Positions 11,437 to 23,898 of a stretch of 64,000 nucleotides of DNA are shown piece after piece (positions within the stretch are counted from its first letter, which is position 1; each line of letters starts with the position of its first letter). The translations under genes and the position numbers were made by a program. Under the pieces are notes generated by a model, which did no database searches, was not told the DNA's origin, and saw nothing but the letters and a program-made list of their open reading frames with translations. This DNA comes from Artocarpus heterophyllus (taxonomy: Eukaryota; Streptophyta; Magnoliopsida; Rosales; Moraceae): contig CM046341.1 in the NCBI GenBank assembly GCA_025403435.1, forward strand, positions 5,279,462-5,343,461, given 5' to 3'.

Positions 11437-13736
11437 TGTTAGAAAACAATACACAATAGAATTTTAAAAATTTTAAACCAAAGTATTTATCAAACACAAG
11501 TTTGACATATTAAATACATAAACTAATGATGATCTTACAAACTTTTTTGTATACCAAAGTGGGCTCGAATCAGTGTAGAGAAGAACCTTCCAGACGAGCA
11601 TCAACTAATTGGTCTTCTTTGCTATTCTCTATCCACGATCGAAGTGCGGGTGGTCGCACGTCGTATAGCTTTTTCTCCATTGATTCTCCTTCAACCACAA
11701 GAAAAAACCAATAGCTAAGGTCCTTGATGTTGAATAATAGCTCTTTGGGAGCTTTAGAGTTTCTCACACTAGAGTACTCACTCTTTGCTTCTCAAGTGAC
11801 CTGAATAATAAAGAAAACTCACCCCCTATTTATAGTAGTCGGACATGGAGTTAATCATTATTAGATTAGGTCTCAAACTTAGAGTTTGGATCAGTTTTAG
11901 AGTAAAAATGTATGAAGCAGAATCTAACTCCAACTGCTGCAGTCGATTGCACCTAGTGTATCGCGATCGACTGCATGGTCATGATACTAGAGTTCGAATC
12001 GAATTTGAACTCCTCAAGCTTATTTGAAAGATCTGATCTCAACCAATTGAATAAATCCTATCTTATTATACCTAGGTATCCTTCATAGAGCCTCAATTTT
12101 AATTCAAATAACCCAATAGAAAAGTTTTCTGATAAAAATAGTCATATACTGATAAACCCATACAAATAAAAAAAATTTCAAATAATTCAACATGTTTATC
12201 TTAAATTATTAAATACAATTAAGTCAAATTTTAGCCAATCAAATACTTTAATATAATTCACCAATATGTAGGAAAAATACGCCGTATCATTACAGGATTT
12301 ATTATAAGCTAGTAAATGGAACCCGATGGACATATATAATTCAAACTCCTATATTTATAAAATACAATATCTCATATACATATGTTATAATTATCAACTC
12401 GAATGCTATTCCACTAAATGCTTAGAGCTGTACTCTCGAATCATATAAAATTAAAAAGCTCTAATAAGCTAACCGTCTATTACATATCCTAGTGTGTCAT
12501 ATTCCTATAAGATATTCATAATCGACTTAAGGATAAATTTTGTTTTACATTTCCAATTATTTTTATCTTACATTCTATTATCATACCATTGGAATACTTA
12601 CTATTCATAGATAGTATACCATTTGTTTACACCTTTATATCTAAATGGTTGAGGGCACTAGTCTTCTAATTACAAGATAATGTATATAAAAGGTTATCAT
12701 TAACTCGACAAAAAAGCTATGGATTCTATATCTATAAATAACGAGTCTATGTGAATCAAGAATCATATCTCCAATGTATCGATATGCGTAACATCACCAA
12801 GTCAGGATGTCACATTTTGGTACATCAAAAGACACAAGTCAAGACAATGGGCTTATTAGTCATTTCAGAATTAAGACACAACATATATGATAGTCTAAAG
12901 TGAATTGATTTGAACAAACAAAATTATTAACCAAATCAATTCAACTTTTATATCCCGATCTAATACATCGTCACCTATGATCATGCACCAATGTTTCTAC
13001 TCATGGAGTCCCACTCTAATTACTAAGACAAGTTATCTCTCGTTAAGGATGTAGATGGAGTCCCACTCTAAAGTGAATTGATTTGAACAAACAAAATTAT
13101 TAACCAAATCAATTTAACTTTTATATCCCTATCTAATACATCGTCACCTATGATTATGCATCAATGTTTCTACTCATGGAGTCCCACTCTGATGACTAAG
13201 ACAAGTCATCTCTCGTTAGGGATGTAGATAACATAATGATCTTAGTAGAATAAAGCCCCTAACTTTATTCTCTTGATTGCAGATCTCTTGATTTAGACCA
13301 TCACCTTTAAGATTTATGTCTTCTGCATAATCTATCCATCATGTGCATGGTTCTTAAAGGTTTAGACCGACAGTCTTAGACTTTTGTTTGCTTATCATAC
13401 ATTCAACAAAAACGAACAAAAAGAGGACAACATTTGGTATTTGAATAATAAATAAACTCTTTATTGATAAAATGTCTCCAAAAAAATATTACAACATTTT
13501 ACTCCTTAGAGCACTATGTCTAACACAGACACCATAGAACAAAGCAAACCTAGCAGGAAAAGACAGTGATCTCGTGGTTGTGCTGCTCATGGTTTAGTCC
13601 CAACTAAAAGATGGCTTAAGGAAAAGTTGGTGGTGGCGGCCATTGAAGGTATTTAGAGGAGCTCTTGGCTTGAAATGGAAGTTGTTGACTATTCTAAAAT
13701 AATTAATTATTACAAAATCCCAACAATGAAATTTAA
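11437..13736 (-). mobile_element. Copia-type LTR and flanking retroelement sequence, antisense copy
   Basis: Read on the minus strand, this ends ...TTTTCTAACA at 11437, a typical LTR 3' end. Upstream of that end come CTATTGGGTTATTTGAATTAAAA, a TATA-like CTATAAATAGGGG near 11825, and GAGAAACTCTAAAGCTCCC. All are shared in order with the opposite-strand copy ending at 15675. The far boundary is uncertain: CCCAACA (TGTTGGG on the minus strand) near 13730 is one candidate start. No reverse transcriptase or integrase remains. Copia assignment is from LTR style only. Confidence 0.5.
12894..13229. repeat. 173-bp tandem duplication inside the antisense LTR-like region
   Basis: The unit starts TCTAAAGTGAATTGATTTGA at 12894 and again at 13067. 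Both copies carry the motif GGAGTCCCACTCT and CTAAGACAAGT, with only scattered differences. Confidence 0.85.
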
Positions 13737-13759
13737 ACAAATAATTATTCTAAAATTAA

Positions 13760-14300
13760 TTAACTAAATAATCAATTTCCTAAAATAACCCCTTGGTAGG
13801 CGCCCATGGTCCTTTTGGACTGGACCTGGCACCACTCACAGTCTAACTGGACTGTGGGTGTGCCCACTAATAGACCCAGTAATCTATATGGTGTAACTTT
13901 TTGTGTTACCTGTGGTAAACTACATTTTACACAGATCGTCAATGAATTCATGAGTAGTATTGGGACCCGGTGAATATTCAAGCTCCATTAATGATAGATA
14001 AATTAATCCCTGATTAGTTATCTATTTAATTATTAACTTTAGTGTCACTCCACTAAAGAACCAAAGCTGCATTCATGATAATATATTGTATTATGATACT
14101 GGATAAATTAGTTTTGTCCATGACCTCTCATGTATATGTATCTCCCCATAGGTTATCTATAGTTAGATAAAAAACTTAGTTTTGTTTTACCTTCCTATTA
14201 TTTTATTTTAAAGTTCTATTATTTCACTTTTTTGAAAAATTCCATTTATAACAAATATAGATAAAAAATCATCAAGTTACCATAAGTATCTAGATGACCA
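13760..14300 (-). mobile_element. Second antisense LTR-like fragment
   Basis: On the minus strand this holds AGGAAGGTAAAAC...GTCATGGACAA...TTTAGTGGAGTGACAC...AGTTAATAATTA. This is a diverged match to the sense copy at 14500-14680. It is a third, more divergent LTR fragment lying between the two better copies. Confidence 0.4.
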
Positions 14301-15675
14301 AGGCATTGTTATTTTCCAAATTCCCGAATAATGCCTTTGGGAGGATAACATTAACTCTTTGTTAGAGAGCTATAGATTTCGTGTAATTAGAAACTTGGAC
14401 GCTCAGCCATTTGGATAGATATGTGTAACCGAATGGCATACTATTTGTTATTGATTATGAATAGTAAGTTTTTCAATGGTCAGCTAATGGAACATAAGAT
14501 AAAAATAATTAGGAAGGTAAAATGAAATTAATCCTTAAGCCAATTATGAATATCCTATAGAAATGTGACATATTATGATATGTCATGGACAATAAACTTG
14601 TTAGAGTTTCATAATTTTATATAGTTCAAGAGTGAAACTCAAAGCTTTTAGTGGAATAGTTTTAGAGTTAATAATTATAAAATATATATATATATAGGAG
14701 ATATGTTATTTTATAATTATAGGAGCTTGATCTATATGTGTCCATCAGGTCTCCTTTGCCAGCTCATAATATTTCTCGTATTGACATGGCATGTTTTTCC
14801 TACAGATTAGTAACCTATGTTATTTAGTAGATTGGCTAAAATTCGATAGATTGGATTTAATAATTCATGTTGGTTTATATGTTGAATTAATTTTACGAAT
14901 TAATTCAAGATAAACATGTTGAATTATTTAAAATAGATTTTATTTGTGTGGAATTATTTGTATATGACTATTTTAATCAAAAAATTTCTCTATTGGGTTA
15001 TTTGAATTAAAAGTAAGGCTCTATGAAGAATACCCAGGTCAAATAAGATAGGATTATCCAATTGGTTCAAATAGGGTGAATCAGATAAGTATGAGAAGTT
15101 TGAAAACACGTATGGCAACTTGGCCGCGATGCCACAGTTGACTGCATTACAAAGGCGTTGTCGACCATGCTCAGTTTTTCAGCAAAACACGTGGAAGGCG
15201 TTTTGAGCATGGATTTTGAGTCTGATTCGAATTTTGATGCCCAATCTGATAAGGACTAGCCCAAATCCGACCACTAAATAAAGGAACTATTTTCTATTGT
15301 TCTTACATCACCAGAGAAATTTAGAGAGAGCATTCTAAAGAGAGAAACTCTAAAACTCCCATAGGGCTATTATTCAACATCCCGAACCTTAGCTCTTGGT
15401 TTTTTGCTTATGGTTGAAAGGAGAGGTTACCTGAGGAAAATTGAATGACGTGTGATCACCAGCATTCCGATCATGGAAAGAGAATAGCAAGAAAGACCAG
15501 TTAGTTGAGGCTCTTTCGGTAGATTTCTCTAGTTGTAATTCCTACAGTTTTTCGGTCTACTAAGAGGTATGAAAGATCTTTTATCAATTCACATACATAA
15601 CATGTCTAACTTGTTTTTGAAAAAACGTTTTAATTTAAAATTTTTAAATTTTCGCTATGTAGTCGTTTTCCAACA
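14300..15675 (+). mobile_element. Copia-type LTR, sense copy
   Basis: It matches the minus strand of 11437-12740 over its whole length, for example TTAGTGGAATAG, GATAAACATGTTGAATTATTT, TATATGACTATTTT, CTCTATTGGGTTATTTGAAT and AGGCTCTATGAAG. It ends TTTTCCAACA at 15675. A TATA-like ACTAAATAAAGG lies near 15275. The sequence after 15675 carries no clear primer-binding site, so this is probably a solo or truncated LTR. Confidence 0.55.
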
Positions 15676-18478
15676 TTGGAAATATGGTACCCGTGTGTAG
15701 ATAAATACAATAAACTCGGTAGATAATAAAATTTTAGCTTTTAGGTCTGTATTTAATATTCATTTGTATTCAAGTTGGTGTTGCTTTCTTACGCTAAAGC
15801 ATCAAAGCATGCGGACTTTCTAGATTTCAAATAATGGTAGCACGTATATTTTGCTTTCAAAGAATAGGAGGTTTTAAGGTAGAAGTGACGCAACTATCTC
15901 TTCTAAAAGTTGTCAATTGGTAAGAGATGAGCATTCAAATTCTTCAAACATCAACCAGAATTATACGCACGAATCCAACCCTCAAACATTACTCGTTTCG
16001 ACTCTCAAAAAGAGTCCCTTACAAATTCGTAGGCGTGCAACACACTGTTGTATTTTTAATTCAAGAATTATATATTTCAAAAATTTGTGAAATCCATTGT
16101 AGTTTTTGTTAATTTGGGATTATATAAATAAATGAAGGTTGGTTTTTGGATTGTTCAACAAGTATTGACGTGTTTTTCTAAAGCTTGTATGGAGCTTGAT
16201 TATTTAAATCATGCACCTAAATCCTCCATGATTTGGCCTACCATTATTGACTTATGTGCCTCATCTTATACAACCATTCTTACTTGCCTAATCAAGTCTT
16301 GAGACAACTTCTTTGTAGCTCCCTCATTTGCCAAAAAAGAGTCGGAAGCTTTCCTTGTCGTAACCACCATGCAATAAGACAGCTCATGCATGACAATCTC
16401 CTTGAAGCTTTATTAATTAATTCCATGCTCTATACCTAACTTTCATGCATGGATAATTGGGGATTGTTATTATTAAGTGGTTATCTTGGCTTTTGATTAT
16501 TTTTCCACGCAAGTTTTTATACATCTTCCTTGACGCTTCCCTTGATTTGTTGTTGAAAGCTGGGTTACTTCAGATAACTTGCAAGGAACTTTTCTCCTCG
16601 CAGAGCATGATTTGAACCATGCATATATACGTCTATATAGACCATTTCGGTTGAGAGCTGTAAGAATCTTATCTACTTCTTGTCCTTCATAACTCTATTA
16701 TTACTACAAGCTCTTGTGTTGTGTTATTAAATTAAAATAAAAATGTTCTCAAAACTATTCATTATTTTGTTATATCCTTCGTTCATTCTATCTATTCTTA
16801 CTAGAGGTTCAAAGTCCTTATAATTGTTCTAGAGCTGAATATTTGGGAGTGCACCCTTACAAAGCTCAGGTTGTTGTATCATGAAGGTTAGACCACCATG
16901 AATCTTGTTCTGCACCCGAATATTATCCGAGATGAGCGGAATCTGTCGTTAAGGACGGTGCCCAGCACACCTCGACCTCATTTCTCCCTTTTGCCGTATC
17001 TCATTATTCGGTAATTTCCAACATACACGAGTTTAGACACTTCTTCAAGGTCCAAGGCACTTAGACGGCTTCCCAAATTTAAGTATGCTCATACGTCACG
17101 TATGTATATATGCAAGTTATTTAGCTCACGAAAGACAATCTTTGAAAAAACAACCGTTCAGACGACAAGAGGGGTATGTCTAGTTGGCGACTGGAGAGGA
17201 TGTTTGTCTTGGGGACTAGTATATCTTAGACAGGAAGACGTATGTCTGCTTTCAAAAAATGAATAATAATTATAATAATAAAAAAGTATTATGTCTGAAA
17301 AATCTTATTTCTATATTAAGACATCATAGAATAGTTCATGCACCCTTTGTTTGTTTCAAGGGAACCCTTTTTGCTAATTTTTTTTAAGAAAAATATACAC
17401 AAAATTTGAGTTTTCATTCAAATTTTCTATAAAAATCCATTAATTAAACGAGCTTTAATTCTCGAGCTTGGCGTACCACTATATAGGTGTGTTGTATACA
17501 TGTTTATGTGCACGCATATCCACATCTAGGGTTGTAGATTTTATCCATGCGTATATATGATTCTGTAGAGTATTACCTCTACATTTCTGATGAATGAAAA
17601 TGTATTTGTAGCGTATTCTTCAGTAACTTGAATAACAAGTAAAATCCAAAAACTTGACAATATAACGTTTTCTAGCATTAAACTGAAAACAGTATGCGGT
17701 GTACGATGTTTCCCCTGAACAATATGACGATTTTAGTACGAAAACAATTACTTGTTTGAGCAAAGTAGTCATTCCATCTCGGAAAAAAAAAAACATTTCT
17801 AAACATTTTTGTTGTTGCCTGGAAATAAAAGCGACATTTCTTTGAACAACAAACGCTGCTCTCTTTTCCAAGATGGTAATTTTTGCAAATAAAGATTTTC
17901 AAGGTGTTTGAGAGAAAAAACTCATACCACAATAGTTTAAACCTTACATGCTGTGTGAGAGTTTTATTATTTACGGTTGGAACTCTAAAGTTCAAACCAC
18001 TCTCCCAAACACGCTACTTGTTTTCACGTTCATTGTTAAACGAATCTCTGATTTCACTTATGTAATGTTATAGATGCATCAACTATGATATTGACAGAAA
18101 GTTACCTAAAAAAAACTGCGTTTTTCTAGGTAATTCTTATATAATTTACTGTTTCTCTTTTTTGTTTTCCATTCTTTGCTAGAACATTATTTTTCAAATG
18201 CTTGCCACTTCACTAAACACCAAAGACTAGAAGTCATGATCGTATAATACATACGAATGCAGTCCGTGCAGGTCATATATTCCAAGCCCTAATGCAGACA
18301 AATTCCGTTGCAAAAAAATGAGAAATGTGCGCACAAACAACAGCACTCTGGATTTAAAATGGATTATAAGTCAAGCTACCAATCAAAGAATTAGAACCTT
18401 CTACCGGCTCAGGAACAGGAAGAACATCTACCGCTTTCTGTACACCGTATTTTGTTAGGGATCAAGAAGGGGGGCAAT
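15676..18478. other. Intergenic, unrecognised, one MITE
   Basis: No reading frame with recognisable protein content. The part at about 16150-17100 is less AT-rich and could be decayed retroelement DNA, but I cannot assign it. A MITE lies at 17901-18015. Confidence 0.5.
17901..18015. mobile_element. MITE family A, short copy
   Basis: Ends AAGGTGTTTGAG and CTCCCAAACACGCT are inverted repeats. The core reads CTTACATGCTGTGTGAGAGT. No clear target duplication. Confidence 0.5.
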
Positions 18479-21400
18479 CTACAGCCGCAGGTTATGCGGG
18501 TTAGGCTTGGTAAGTGCTCTAGCCACAAAACTGCGGATCTCGGGCAATATCCTTTGGATCATATGAGAGTGCCTACGATAATTCCAGCATACAGAGTGGG
18601 GGAAAATTATTACTCATGAAAAACAACCAGGAAAAAAAAAACAAAAAAAAAAGTTGGTTTCAAAAGGCACGTACCCTGGCCTAGCACTAAATTTCTCAAA
18701 CTGTTGAAGGATAAACAAAATGCACGTGTGCCTTAAGGACATAGCATTCAAGGCTTCTGAAAGTTCATACATACTTGAAACGTTTTCCAGTGACGTATCC
18801 TTAGAAATGAGAAAATAACATGCCAATCAGAAACCCATATAGCAAATCAAGAAAGGGATATGGTGAGATAAACCAGTATTCTATGCCCACCTGTGCAATC
18901 GTGTACTCACAAAGTCGCTTAAGCCCTTCCAAGAGATATTGATCAGCAGCTCTTAGAAGATCTTGAGCAATATCAGCTGTGATATCTATTGACCCAGTGT
19001 AGATGAATCTGCACACAATTGAGCCAGTAAATTACTGGAACTCAATAAAGAAGATTTGGCTGGAAATAGGAATGCAGTTTAGATCTGAACCTCATCATCA
19101 ACTCGAAAACCTCCCATCTGATGTTTGGAATCTCTATGTCCCTTGCATCCTTCTCCTGTAATTTATGGAAGAGAAGTTAAAAATGGTAGTATTATTCACC
19201 GTAAGCAAATCCTCCCAACCTTTGCTTTATAAACATCGCTGCTAAGGGATTTTACAGGAAGATAATGATATACAGCTTAAAACCTCCAGCGCAAACTGAG
19301 GCTCCAATTCGGCTACCATCCTCAATACACAATCCCCAGGGCGTAGACACCAAACCAAAACTAAAATTAACAGGGGAATGGAACATGTAATCATCTAATG
19401 AGTACTCACCCGGTAACCACCATCAAACATCGCACGGAATGCATCTGAAGATGCAAGCAGGCAGATTCTATGGGCATAAAACCGTCTACCTGCAATAGAA
19501 ATTGGATTCATAAAGCTTTAAAAGAGATCCACATGGTTACAAATTCGGAAACAATGTCTTTTCTTTATGAATAGTACTGTAGCGTTAAGCATGCAAAAGG
19601 CATACCTTCAACTAGAAACGTGACATCAGACAGCGTAGGACTGTTGACATACTGTTCTCCTAGATACACCTGCAAAAACATGTCTCTTATCCAATTCATT
19701 CTAATTGTACGTGTCAAGAAATAAACTATTTAATCAAGAATGATAAGAATTAAATGAAGAATTTTAAGGCACTACAACCTAACATCTACATTGAAGGCAG
19801 GCATCGGTTTTAATATTTGTGTGCACTCTAATGAATGGACGTCATGAAGATTATCATTATTATTTTTTTAATGAGCTAAAGATTTCTTACAATCCCCTTT
19901 AATCTTCAGAAGGCAAAACTATTAAGCATGTGTGTAAAGTAGAACAAGTATAGGCATGATCAAGGGCTAGCATAGTGACTAACCAATAAGGGCATCAAAC
20001 AATATGAAGACTGATAACAAATTAAGCAGCATCATCCTAACTATCATTTATTAAGAACGAGTCTTCAGTGCCTAAAGATTGACCTCTTCAACATTTTACA
20101 GAGTGCATCACCAGACATGCTAACAGGCCATACTAGTTCACCACAATATATGATACCCATAAAAATGAGGATACTCCACAATATATTAGTTCATCGTAAG
20201 AACATGAGGCAGATTTTGCAGACCATCCAATTCAGAAAATAATCTTGCCTGTGGTGTTGGAGACGGGGGAGCTGCATCTACAGGAGATAGAGTCGTAGCT
20301 TTGTTGGCCACCTTGTACAGAGCCACGGCACCATCAAGTTGCTGCTTGAGGCTAGTGGAACCAAGAAGCCCAAGAAGAAGCTCTAGTCCTGCATGTTAGA
20401 ATATAAATTATTACTCCAGACCAGCAAAACCCACTAATTACATGATTTGCAATTTGAAGACTATGAATTAACATAGATAATGTAAAGAATATGACATGCC
20501 ATTGTTGTCAATGAATACTGTTCTCTGGTCTTCTGGGGCACAAAGATGTGCAAGAGCTAAAGCAACTCTTCTCTGCACTGTCTTTTCCCCCGCACGCATC
20601 AAATATAATAGATGGTTCAAAACCTGCCTCAAGAAATTAAGGGATTGAACATCTCATAAGTTTCTAAACAAAAAAATTTAATGAACGTAAGAATAAAACT
20701 GAATCCCAGGAAAGATAGTACCAACGAAAATAATTAATACTATGTGATACTCACTCTTCCGTGAATCTTCTCCTCTAATCTTTTTAACGTCTTTGCCACA
20801 CAATCTTTTGTCGCCTACAAACATATTTTAAAATTTCAAATTATGTATGCGTAAAACTAAACAACTATAAAATGAAGTGGCAAAGGTAACAATAAGAACT
20901 AATCTTATATAGCAAGATAATAAAATAAAACGCAAAGAAACGTACTTGAACAATAAACTCTCCATCCTGCAGCTTCTGGACACCTCCCACCCTAATAAAA
21001 TCGGATACATTATCCTATTGGAGAAAATGAATAAGCAAAGTAAAAGATTAAATCAAAGTGGCATTAAACATCGATATTTTACCAGCAGAAAGACATGATC
21101 CACAGGTATAGCCAAAATAAATAAAGTCAGACCTCATTATCTGCAAGGCCATAGAGAGCAAATGCAGCATTATGCTGCAGAGACCCATTTTTGGAATCAA
21201 GAAGCTTAAGTAATGGCACTAGACCCCCGTTGTGAGCAATTCCAGCTTGGTTATGAGCATCCTGAAATTAAAATTCTCATCACGCCAAGCATGTTACAAC
21301 TCCGACACATCACCACTGAAATAGCCATTACTTTAAGCAATCATCTTCAGAGATTTCTCAATTATCAAAATGAAAACAAATTTCGCTTGGAAGTACTTAA

Positions 21401-23898
21401 CAAGTCACAGGAGCACGCAAACCATGAAGAATGTGATGAACTTGGATTTCTTAAGCATGTCAATACACAAGTATTCATATGCATAAGCGTGCAACAACAT
21501 GATCATCTTTTACAATGAGTGAGTTGTACTGAGACTTTCGCATAAAATGGGGTCATCAGAAACCTGGAGAACATAAAGTGACAGATAAAGAAAGAAACCT
21601 GTGCCAGCCTCCCCAGTGCAAAGGCGGACATCTCCCTCAGTTGTACATCTGGGGATTGAAGCATCTCAATTAGAGGGCGGACAGCGCCCCTTTGTACAAT
21701 GTGAACCTGCAAAAATCTCACAAGTTTAACACAAATATAAAGGAAAAGAAAAGGAGGCAAACACGTGCATATTAAAGCATCTTCAAGAAGATTAAAAAGA
21801 TGGACAATTAATCGGCAATCAGTCAACATCCAAATACCTATGCTTGCTTTCACACTACAACCACTAACAAGGAAATGAAAATATAAAAGCATAGCACAAA
21901 GAAGAAACTTAGACGGAATTGTTGCAGTATTATAGTCGGTGAAAATAGAGTTAGAGAGAAAGCAAATGGACCCACCTTGCAATCAGAATCAGTAGCAGCA
22001 AATTGTCCAAGTAACAAAGCTGCCTCCCTCTGGCTCTCAGAACAGCAGGAACTGTTATATCCAAATGTAAGAAGCTTCACTATTTTGACAAAAATACTTA
22101 TTTGATTTTGGCGCATGGTAATAGAGAAAAAAGCAACCAATAATAATATTAAGAAGACATACCTAAGCAATCCAATAACAGGTTGTAGAGCTCCAGCTGA
22201 AAGAACTTCTTTCTTTATATTTGGAGATGAATGTACCAGATTTCCAATCACGCCAACCTGAGATCCATGAAAATCAGTTGATGCTGCAGATGGCATAAAT
22301 GACGCCACCATTAGGACAAAGCCGATGAACCCAAAACATACCGCTTCATAGTGTATAGCAGCATCCTCAGATCGAAGCATCAAAATGAGGGTGGGAAGAG
22401 CATTGCACTTCAACAATCTGCAAGTTCATGACATCACAAACATTTCTTCACATCCAGATCAGCCTTATAATACCCAATTTTACCCAGATTTCCTACTACC
22501 TGATTCTTATTGTCATCATTTTTAAAGGCCAGGGTTCGCAGTGCCCCCGCAGCTGCTCTCTGCACCTTTGTATCGGTAAAATCGAGTAACTCAACCAGTG
22601 GTGGAATTCCACCCTCTATCCTGTAAACCCAATTCAATTTCTCATTAACATATAATAGGCACTAACAACAGCATCAATCTTCAAACACTATACTAATGAG
22701 CAGACCTGACGCGTGTTTTGATGCTGCTGTTCTCGTGAGCAAGGTTAGTGATGGCATCTGCAGCTCTACGAATGACGCTATTCACAGCTCGAGAAACTGA
22801 GGCTTTCCTGTGCCTCTTTAGTAGATCCACAAGATGAGACAAAGCACCGTTGTCAACAATAAGCTGTTGATGCTCTGGCTGTCAACAGACGATCATGAAA
22901 CAGAAGACTCAGCACTTACATGCAAATGTAATCCTTAAAACATCATTATTAAAAGCAATATCAGAAGTTAAGAACATTCATTATCACCATGTTTTGCCAA
23001 AATCTCCCATTAAAAAAAAATAACTTTTTCTTCGCCTTTTACTGGCTAAGCAAACAGAGAAAGCTTACGAGACAGACAGTTCATCTAAAAACAGCAAAAA
23101 TGTTTATGTATATTTGGTAATTTATTATTATTTTTTGTATGACAGAGTAAAGTCATAAGTTCTATATCTTATATAGAAATTATTAAATTGAAATTTAAGC
23201 TACACATTTGAAATTAACGAGCATCAAACAGAGAAACTTAATTAAAAAATTACGAAAGCAACTAAAATTAAGTGAATTGAACGACCTTCACAGCAAGAAG
23301 CCCTAGAGCAAAGGCACTTCCTTTCTCGACCTCGTGCTCGTACGGCTTCACGATTTGATCATTTTCGCCTAAAGGAAGAGGAGGGGGTTGAAGGTGTTTC
23401 ACCAGAGCCGGTACAGCACAGCCTTCGACGATCGCGTTCACGTTCTCCTCTGCAGCCAAGCACAAAGAAGAGAAAACCAAAAAAAAAAAAAAAAGGAAAA
23501 ATCTCAATTTCCTAAATCGCGCACAGAGCTCGAGCGAAAGATCGGAAGAAAACAACAGAACTCGACGGAGTTTCCGAATCAAAAACCGAGAAATCCGGCG
23601 AGATCAGAGGAAGCTCAAATCCGGCGGTAGGCGGCGGCGGAGGAATTCTTTTCTTACCGTTCTTGGCAAGCTCGGCGAGGACGTGAGTGGCACGCTTGGC
23701 GGCGGCGCGATCGGACTCTGACCAAGAGATGGCGGAGTTTAGTATGCGGACTGCCGCGCAGACATCGGAGAGAAGAATTTCTCGTGCGTCTGCGGCGGCG
23801 GAGATCTCGCGGTGGTCCTCTTCAATTTCGTCCTCCAGTTTCCGCTTCTGACCCTTCCTCTCCGGGACGCACTGATCTTGGCGCCTCGGAACCTCCAT
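18479..23898 (-). CDS. ARIA: ARM-repeat/BTB protein, ARIA type (ARM repeat protein interacting with ABF2)
   Basis: In Arabidopsis ARIA binds the ABA-response factor ABF2 in the nucleus; the BTB domain suggests a Cullin-3 adaptor role. Nineteen exons on the minus strand: 23898-23658, 23449-23286, 22878-22706, 22620-22500, 22407-22342, 22257-22163, 22051-21976, 21706-21599, 21261-21133, 21014-20946, 20814-20755, 20623-20500, 20388-20249, 19669-19606, 19489-19410, 19155-19091, 19008-18891, 18799-18675, 18572-18479. They total 2112 nt, one open frame of 703 residues, close to known ARIA length. Residues 1-80 carry the RKGQKRKLE basic block, about 80-515 ARM repeats (GGIPPLVELL, GALQPVIGLL, GAVRPLIEML), about 535-635 the BTB domain (TLSDVTFLVE, HRICLLASSDAFRAMFDGGY), then a helical tail ending NPHNLRL. 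The introns after exons 12 and 13 start with GC. Exon 5 is in frame only from 22407; the conserved start at 22417 has one surplus base. Confidence 0.93.

Noticed and set aside
21213..21518. A 101-codon plus-strand frame inside ARIA
   Set aside because: Antisense to ARIA exon 9 and the adjacent intron, with no independent support.
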